64,000 nt of DNA from Podospora bellae-mahoneyi (Eukaryota > Ascomycota > Sordariomycetes > Sordariales > Podosporaceae): contig NW_026946359.1 of the NCBI RefSeq assembly GCF_035222275.1, positions 1 through 64,000 of the forward strand. The letters run 5' to 3'. The position numbers were made by a program, and so were the translations under genes. The notes below the pieces were generated by a model. That model searched no databases and was not told the DNA's origin. It was given only the letters and a program-made list of their open reading frames with translations. This document shows positions 57,306-64,000 of the stretch, piece by piece (positions within the stretch are counted from its first letter, which is position 1; each line of letters begins with the position of its first letter).

Positions 57306-60238
57306 TAGTAAGAATTGTTGGAAACTCTACCTATCCCGTCATGAATAGGATATTCTGGATAATACAACTAAATATAAGGAAGTAAAAGGAGGTATACGGT
57401 AGTTTAATGAATCATGTAGATACCTAGGGTACTACAGTCGTGGCTATATAGGAACACTAAACGCGGAAAATATAAAGACGACTTTTAACGACCCCTATAG
57501 GTCACTATAAATGGATAAAGATAGTCCCGCTGGTATAGAGGGAAGGTAGATAGACTATCTGGAGCATGCTCTGGATAAATAAGGATGTCGAGGCTAAGCA
57601 GGTACTGGTAAACTCCCCAAGCATCACGGCAGCGATTATACAGCTCCCGGACTAAGCAGTCCTGATTGTATCGGTCTATATACCAGGCGGGGACGCGGAA
57701 ACACTAAAGGGCACCTGCGAAGATATACATAAAGTGGTAGCGGAGGCGACACGAAGAGCAGGGACGACGGTTAACGTAGTGATTGCTGCAGATTTTAACT
57801 ATCACGACTAACTGTGGGGAGGAGACGACGTATCCTTCGAGAAACAGAAAGAAGCCGATCCAATCATTGACCTGATAAACGAACTAGCCCTGAGCAGTTT
57901 ATTTCCCAAGGGTACGAAGATATGGTAGACGGGTAGATACTGTTTAACTCTCAACTTGGTCCTGGCCTCAGAGGAGCTAACAGAAGCTACCATCAAGTAT
58001 GCGGCTCATGTAAGGGAACATAGCTCAGACCACCGTACGATTAAAATAGTCTTCAATATTTTGGTCCTACAACCGAGGTACTACAAACGACTGCTTTTCA
58101 AAAACGCACCGTGGAAAGAGATCAGAGCCTGAATTACATGCGCATTAGGTACCACCCCGATAGAGGGGACTATGCAATAGAGAACGGACCAGCAGATGTC
58201 TGCTGTCCAAGAGGCGGTCAACGCCTTTATACCAAAAGCGCAGCCCTCGCCATATGCAAAGCGATAGTGGACCACCGACCTGACGCAACTACGTCGTATC
58301 TATACGTATTGGAGGAACTGCGCTTGCACAGAACGCCGCGCAGGACAGAGGACAGCCGAGCTGGAGAAGTTAGTAAAAGGAGCTGTAAAGCAGTACCACG
58401 ATGCTGTCTGGCAACAGAAAAAGAAGCATTAGAACGAGTTCCTCGCAGATAATGACAACATTTAGAAGGTCGCGAAGTACTTAAGCTCTGGAGACGACGC
58501 GGCGTTCAGAATGGTTCCGCGGCTCGCCGGAGCGGATGAGACATCTATAACCGGCTATAAAGAATAGGCGGACGAGCTCCTCACAAAGTTCTTCCCTTCT
58601 TTGCCAGACACCATCGACGACGAAGGACCGCAACCATAGAGGGCACCTATCATGATGCCTGTTCTCACGATAAAGGAGGTCGAACGATAGTTATTTGCAG
58701 AAAAGTCCTGGAAAGCAGCGGAGGAAAACAGCTTACTGGCAATAGTTTAGAAGGAAGTTTAGCCAGTGGTTAAGAGTTATATCGTGGCACTCTTCTGCGC
58801 CTCGCTGGAAGACGGGTCCCTCCCTAGCCAGTGGCGATACCCCAAGATCATCCCGCTCAAGAAGCTAGGCAAAAAGGATTACAAGATCGCAAAGGCATAG
58901 AGACCTATCTCGCTCTTAGCGATGCTAGGTAAAGTGCTGGAATCGGTGATCGCGGAGCGGATCTCCCGCGCGGTAGAAACCCGTGGCCTCCTTCTCGCCG
59001 ATTACTTCGGTACACGCAAGTAACGGTTAGCAAAGCAAGTGCTCGTCTTCCTATAAATGTAAATTCATATAGCGTAGCGTAGAAAAAAGAGTATTAACTT
59101 AATTAGCTTCGACGTCAAAGGAGCTTACAATGGAATCTACAAAGAACGGCTGGTCCAGAGGATAAGGCCACGTGGTATACTAGACAAACTGTGTCGATGG
59201 ACAGAAGCCTTCTGTTCTGAACGAACAGCCTCAGTCCAAATCAACGGACACGCTGCGGAAGTGCGAAAGTTGCCACAGGCAGGCCTGCCCCAAGGCTCTC
59301 CCCTCTCTCCCATGCTATTCCTCTTTTTCAATGCAGATCTAGTATAGCGGAAGATCGATAGCAACGGGGGTGCGATAGCCTTCATTGATGATTTCACAGC
59401 CTGGGTCGTAGGTCCAACGGCGCAGAGTACTTGCAATGGTATCGAAGTAATTATCCACGATACACTGGATTAGAAAAGAAGAAGCGGAGCGACGTTTGAA
59501 ACAGAAAAGACGGCAATTATCCACTTTACTCGTAAAGCCTATAAAGCTAATTCAGAGCCCTTTACTATTAAAGGGCAAATTATTGAGCTGAAGAATTACA
59601 TCAAGGTCCTCGGCATAGTTATGGATACTAAGCTCTAGTAAAAGGAACACATTATAAGGGCAGCCTCCAAGGGGCTCAACACAGCGATAGCGCTAAAGCG
59701 TCTCTTCGGACTGTCCCCGCGTGCAGCTCGGCAGCTATTCACCAGTACGGTTGTGCCAGTAGTGGACTACGCCTCTACTGTCTGGATGCACGAGTGTAAT
59801 TGGAAAGCTGCACTGGCCATCCATAGAATGTAAAGGATCGGGGCCCAAGCGATCGTGGGAACACTCAGCACAGTGGTAACAAGCATAGCGGAAGCCAAAG
59901 CTTACATTCCCGCAGCCCAAGATAGGTTCTAGAAAAAGGCGATCAAGATATAGACGCGTATCTGTACCCTCCCAGAGATGAATCCACTTCGCGACGTGTG
60001 ACGATCCCTGGTCCAGAACCTCTGAAAGGGATACCAGTTGAAGGCTAACTTCTAGATAATGGATCGGTGCAGCCAAAAGGTGCACAACTGTAGACTTGTC
60101 TCAATGTACTGGTCGAGCTTGTATGCTAGTACAACTTGTATTGCAAACTGCGGAACTATCTACGAGCTGTCTAGTTCCTCTGTTTATATATACCTTTTGC
60201 CAAGACTTCCTTTCCTACTGGATCTATTCTTTGGCACG

Positions 60239-60333
60239 TAGATCCCCTTGGATCTATGTCCTAATCCCTAGATCCCTTGGATCTACGTTCTGATTCCTAG
60301 ATCCCCTGGATCTACATTCTGATTCCTAGATCC
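60239..60333 (+). repeat. Tandem repeat, 29-30 bp x 3.2
   Basis: Units start TAGATCCC and carry TTGGATCTA with RTYCTRATTCC; starts at 60239, 60269, 60298 and a partial at 60327. Each unit contains the palindrome-like pair AGATCC/GGATCT. Inside the foldback element. Confidence 0.85.
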
Positions 60334-60604
60334 TTATCTTATCTTCGCTTAGTCCGTGCAACCCTCGCGCTTCTCCCCATTTATGACACGATGCTCCTCT
60401 TCTCCACATTTATGACACGACGTCACTTCCTGGATACGCAAGTTCCGGAGATCATACCGCTCGCCTCTCTACTAGGTGGCAGATCTACTTAAGGATGTCA
60501 CGACCCTAACGCAGGTTTACCAGTAGCTAATCAAGGCCAAGAAAGGAACAGACAATCAGGAGGCAGGACAACGGACCAATCAGAAGTAGAGCGACAGGAT
60601 CACA

Positions 60605-60728
60605 GTGATCCAAGTGAGCCGCAGGAGAGAAAGGTGATCCAGATCACCTTTGGAAGAATGATCCAAGTGAGCCACAGGAGGGAAAGGTGATCCAGATCAC
60701 CATGGGGAAAAGTGATCCAAGTGATCCA
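60605..60728 (+). repeat. Tandem repeat, 44-bp unit x 2 plus partial
   Basis: Two units (60605-60648 and 60659-60702) read RTGATCCAAGTGAGCC, AGGAG then AAAGGTGATCCAGATCACC, and a third partial begins at 60712. GGTGATCCAGATCACC is self-complementary around CCAG, so the array can form small hairpins. Inside the foldback element. Confidence 0.85.
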
Positions 60729-61983
60729 CGGTCTATATATATGGAGGAACTAGATAGCTCATAGATAGTTCCGCAGTAAGCAATACAAGACTGTGAACCT
60801 ACCACCTAGTGTTCACAAGAGACATTGACCCATCATTGTTGTGTACCTTTTGGCTACACCGAACCATTCTTCAGAAGCAGCCTTCAACTAGTATCCCTCT
60901 CAGAGGTTCTGATCAGGGGTTCGTCACAAAGGACGTCCCGTTGGAAAGCCTGGAAACCGTCAATCCATTGGTGCTACCACTATAAGAGAAGCGAGTGCAG
61001 ATCACGGTGGATGATATAGTAGCGGCGTAGATGCAGGTAGAGTGGGCGGTGCGAATCGCCGTAAGCAGTTCCGGGCATAATAATATAGTAGGGATGGGAG
61101 GGGTTGTCCGTATCCCACTATCCATATATAGGGGACCGAGAGACGAGACCTTTAAGAAGACGCTGGGCCCTAGGACGGAACAAACCTATATTCGGAAAAA
61201 TTTATAGCGATGGGATATATATTGAGATTATTACCGAAAGTCTGGCACTGTAGGATTATCGTTACCATAAGTAATAAAGCAACTATATTAACGTTAAAAG
61301 ATCTACACTAATAGTTAGGATAGTAATACATTTATAATATTTATATTATAATAAGAACTGTACAGAAGGTTGGGAATACGATCTCGATCGTTTAAATCCC
61401 TACGAACGTGAAAAACAAGCTCCTGAAGATAGTTAAAGGGAAAGTAAAGAAAATAACTCAACGCAACGCTATATAATAAACCCAAAAGCCTAGAATATAC
61501 TTAATAACCCTCCGTATCATATAAACTAAGCGTATATCGGCCAGGTCCTTGCCGGATAACATAGGTAAATACTTCAAAAAAGTAAACACAGCGTTACCGG
61601 GGAATCACACTTGACTACTCTACGACGACCTATCATGAAAGGAGGCCGGTGTGCTCACTCAGCTCAGGACAGGCATGACCAAGCTCAATGCATACCTCTA
61701 TCATATCTAAGCAGTGTCATTAGACCAGTGCGCGTGCGGAAAAGCGAGCGAGATAGTGGAGCACTTTATATTTCGATGCAGGCGGTGGACTGAAGATCGT
61801 GCGAAGATGCTCCAATGTACAGATATCCACAAGGGCAACCTCTCTTTCTATCTAGAAGGAAAGTCGCCCTCAGATGACAACAACTGGTCCCCGAACATAC
61901 AAGCGGTGCGGGCAACGATACAGTTCGCAATAGCTACAGGCCGTCTGGATGCAGACTAACTAACAAAATAGAGTAGCATAAAC

Positions 61984-62025
61984 CCATCATTACTAACCTA
62001 TCATTACTAACCTATCATTACTAAT
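61984..62025 (+). repeat. LINE 3'-end tandem repeat, 14 bp x 3
   Basis: Three copies of CYATCATTACTAAY directly after the LINE's last codons. Short tandem repeats at the 3' end are typical of I/Tad1-type elements and mark the 3' terminus. Confidence 0.8.
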
Positions 62026-62299
62026 CCGACCACCATCACCAATCTCGTGCCACGCTGAGTGTAATGGGCTGAGCCCTGGCATGGACCTCGGCAACCCTCG
62101 GCCTTGATGAAGCTATTCCCAGAATACACACGCACAGACTACTACTCCAGAACCTTTTATCACCGCGCACTGGCCAACGCGCTCAGCCATATCAGAGGCT
62201 CATGTTGTCAAACCTTCTCTTTCTCTTTTCCTTTTCTTCTTCAAGTTCAATGTACTCGTAGAGTGGCCTAGCTAGTTGCAATACACTACCTTGAGACTG

Positions 62300-64000
62300 T
62301 TACAAAACTGGTGCTCTTCCTTGACGATGAGATCGCCTCCCGCGCTCCGAAACGCGGCAAACGACGCAAGGCCGAGACGCAACGGCTAAAGGCGGAACGG
62401 AAACGGAAGAAGTAGAAGAGGTAAAGCCCGTCGTTGACGGCTGGGGCGGCCGACGTAATTGTCGTCAGCGGGGGTCCGGCCGAAGGTCCAGACTCAGAGT
62501 CGGAGTCGGACTTTGATAAGCTCGGTCCGGACTCAGCCGCTGGCACCTCTACGCTCAAACTGCAGTATAGCACTGTACGGCTTTACTCTAGCACTATTAT
62601 CAACCTCTACGCACAGCAGAAGACGAGGGGCGAGAACTTGTCAGAAGTACGCTGCACTCTTGGGAAGGTGAATCTGATGGGTGTTCCAACTGTGCGATTG
62701 TATTGCTTGTCCTTTTTCTTCCTGTTCCTTCAAAGACACAGAACCTCTCTTATATCTATACATGGTGGCAACGTTGGTGACAAATGGACCGTTTCTAGCT
62801 GAAGTGATTGTGGCAACGTTGGTGGCAAATGGACCTGTCCAGCTAAACTGGTTACGTCAGTTCAGCGCCCCTGAGCACAATTCAGCTTAGTTGACTAGAC
62901 TGCTTTTCTATCTGATAGAACCTGGTTCCGCACCCAAAAGGCCTCGCAAAGAAGGCACTTATGTGGCATATCCTACGTGAAACTGCGAGCCGGAGCCAGA
63001 AAGAGTGGGCGGACCGTATCCTTAATATAATTAAGGACAGGTATCCGCTGGTAAAGATTCTCAAACACACGGCGGCAGCCTGGCGGTTCAGCGACGTAAA
63101 CAGCGGCTTCCGGACGAGCGTCGACTTCCTCTTCGGCAACTATATATTTTTACGGTCGAGCAACAGGCTGCACCTCGAGCTGGCCGACTGCTTTTGCTTG
63201 GATTTACCAAAAGAAGGTGTTAAGATGGAGGCGGGCAGTGTTCTGACAAAGGGCTTCGTCGTTCTTATGAACTAGGGAAAGACGAACCAGCACGGCCGGG
63301 TGGAATATAGCTCTTGTTTACGGCATCGTGATCCGGAGGCCTGCCTTTTAGGCCAGCTCGCCTTTTAGTTTTTCTTCTGCTGGCAGGTCAAGGGGACCGC
63401 TGCCGAGCTGTTCCTAGACTTTAGCCGGCTGGAACTGTGGTACCAAACGAAGGTCCTACGCCGGAGCAAGGCGGATTATACAGGCCAGCTATCGTACGCA
63501 ACAGCACACAAGTAAGCCTTAGACTTCTACGGTATGTGCGGCATCAACATGGGCGAGGCCAACCATGCACCGAGAGTAGCAGCGGCGTAAAATGCCGACA
63601 TAGCAGGGGTGTCAGGTGCGCAGGTAAGACCAGCCGTACTAGCTTAGGGAGGTGGTTGATTGGGCATGGCGCGGGGAGGTCAGTTTATTACCTACGCTGA
63701 TTATACGTTATAATTAAATCTGACGCGCCGGCTGGTGGGAAAACCGCGACTAAATAACTGAGTGTTACATCACCACGTTGCCGTTCGAGTTTATGCGCGC
63801 CACAGCGGACTTCGAGCCTACATGGGCCGGCAGTTACCACGTACCAAAGGCAGCAGTGCAGCTAGAGGCGTGGTTACGCTCGCAGATATGGCCGCAACTG
63901 GACCGCTGGCGTGATTTCGAGGCTGAAGATAAGGCTACCGGCGCGTTCATCAAGCTGTTGCACTGGCTGCGAGACGTCTTGCTGCAGGACGCCGTGTTCC
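62300..64000 (+). mobile_element. Crypton-type tyrosine recombinase (CBF3/GCR1-like), partial, defective
   Basis: A Crypton-family DNA transposon protein runs off the right edge. N-terminal part: TLKLQYSTVRLYSSTIINLY near 62550. After an unrelated ~250 bp, SRSQKEWADRILNIIKDRYP and HTAAAWRFSDVNSGFRTSVD, FLFGNYIFLRSSNRLHLELA, then GKTNQHGRVEYSSCLRHRDP, LLGQLAF, WYQTKVLRRSKADYTGQLSY and HAPRVAAA (H-x-x-R recombinase motif). After a second gap of about 90 bp come RAGWWENRD, ITECYITTLPFEFM (candidate catalytic Tyr), ADFEPTWAGSYHVP and ending WLRDVLLQDAVF. Stops stand at Gln and Trp positions (TAG, TAA). Family identity rests on this motif order. Confidence 0.78.
62766..62855 (+). repeat. 45-bp tandem duplication
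   Basis: Two units starting TGGCAACGTTGGTG(A/G)CAAATGGACC at 62766 and 62811. It lies in the ~250-bp stretch that interrupts the Crypton coding region. Confidence 0.75.

Larger units (their letters stand above)
59998..60927. mobile_element. Foldback-like element with ~200-bp inverted arms, inside the LINE
   Basis: Left arm 59998 to about 60195 and right arm about 60728-60927 are reverse complements over about 200 bp at roughly 75-80% identity. Ends read TGTGACGA...TCGTCACA. Shared blocks include CAGAACCTCTGA, GTTGAAGGCT, AGCCAAAAGGT, TTGTATTGC, ACTGCGGAACTATCTA and TCTAGTTCCTC. The middle (~530 bp) holds two different tandem repeats and no coding frame. It splits the LINE frame between MNPLRDV and TKDVPLESLETVNP. 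No target duplication is evident. A Mutator-like or foldback transposon is the best guess; two head-to-head solo LTRs is an alternative. Confidence 0.65.
57310..62040 (+). mobile_element. LINE (Tad1/I-type non-LTR retrotransposon), defective
   Basis: One long plus-strand frame, interrupted only by stops where Gln or Trp is expected (mostly TAG), spans 57.6-60.0 kb. Endonuclease: LWINKDVEAKQVLV, AAIIQLPD, AVLIVSVYIPGGDAETLKGT, VVIAADFNYHD, REHSSDHRTIKIVF. Reverse transcriptase: LFCASLEDGSLPSQWRYPKI, RPISLLAMLGKVLESVIAER, ISFDVKGAYNGI, LPQAGLPQGSPLSPMLFLFF, then FIDDF in place of the usual YADD or FVDD. RNase H and the CCHC-like end follow after an inserted foldback element: AVSSSGHNNIVGMGGVVRIP, GVLTQLRTGM, CACGKASEIVEHFIFRC. 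No ORF1 was recognised. The 3' end is a short 14-bp tandem repeat. The 5' end is not defined; coding similarity begins by about 57,430. It is dead as it stands. Confidence 0.88.

Noticed and set aside
60239-60728. CRISPR-like array
   Set aside because: Units are adjacent without unique spacers, inside a eukaryotic transposon; a plain tandem repeat explains it.
59998-60927. Reading the inverted arms as a pair of ordinary LTRs
   Set aside because: LTRs of one element are direct repeats; these arms are inverted and enclose non-coding tandem arrays.

Overview
The window reads as nuclear DNA of a filamentous ascomycete, most likely a Sordariomycete close to the Sordariales. The grounds are short GT-AG introns, Pezizomycotina-specific families (PTH11-type receptor-like proteins, SLX4 of the fungal type, DUF7918, DUF1749, TmpA, CmcJ-type oxidases, cutinase, SesB-linked NLRs), and transposons typical of fungi carrying C-to-T nonsense changes like those left by repeat-induced point mutation (RIP).

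Layout. 1-12.7 kb: a small secreted protein, a PTH11-like membrane protein, a DJ-1/PfpI protein, an intronless tRNA-Thr(AGT), and a convergent pair of DUF7918 genes. 13-21.4 kb is a conserved housekeeping block: CPD photolyase, 40S ribosomal protein S21, the structure-specific endonuclease scaffold SLX4, and a NUDT19-like Nudix hydrolase. 21.4-37 kb is looser: a small secreted cysteine-containing protein, two decayed NLR (STAND) genes, a DUF2278 protein, a zinc-finger protein and a DUF1749 alpha/beta hydrolase. 38.5-54.5 kb: cutinase, a second zinc-finger protein, a Q-rich coiled-coil protein, a DUF1917-like and a deaminase-like gene that both look damaged, a second PTH11/rhodopsin-type protein, then three same-strand genes (GDSL hydrolase, CmcJ-like oxidase, TmpA-like membrane flavoprotein). 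56.1-64 kb is a nest of transposons: an internally deleted Fot1/pogo element with 53-bp terminal inverted repeats, a Tad1/I-type LINE full of TAG/TAA codons, a ~930-bp foldback element with ~200-bp inverted arms inserted in that LINE, and a Crypton-type CBF3/tyrosine-recombinase element that runs off the window.

The most important observation for any user is technical. At least ten otherwise well-conserved genes (photolyase, SLX4, Nudix, DJ-1, DUF2278, DUF1749, TmpA and others) are each broken by one or more single-base changes, nearly all missing bases in short homopolymers. Their protein similarity resumes at once in the next frame. This looks like homopolymer under-calling in the assembly, not gene death, so most gene models here cannot be read as one clean open frame. 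I found no clearly unknown multi-gene system; the strongest candidates for novelty are the foldback element, the damaged NLR with a degenerate P-loop, and the DUF7918 inverted pair.
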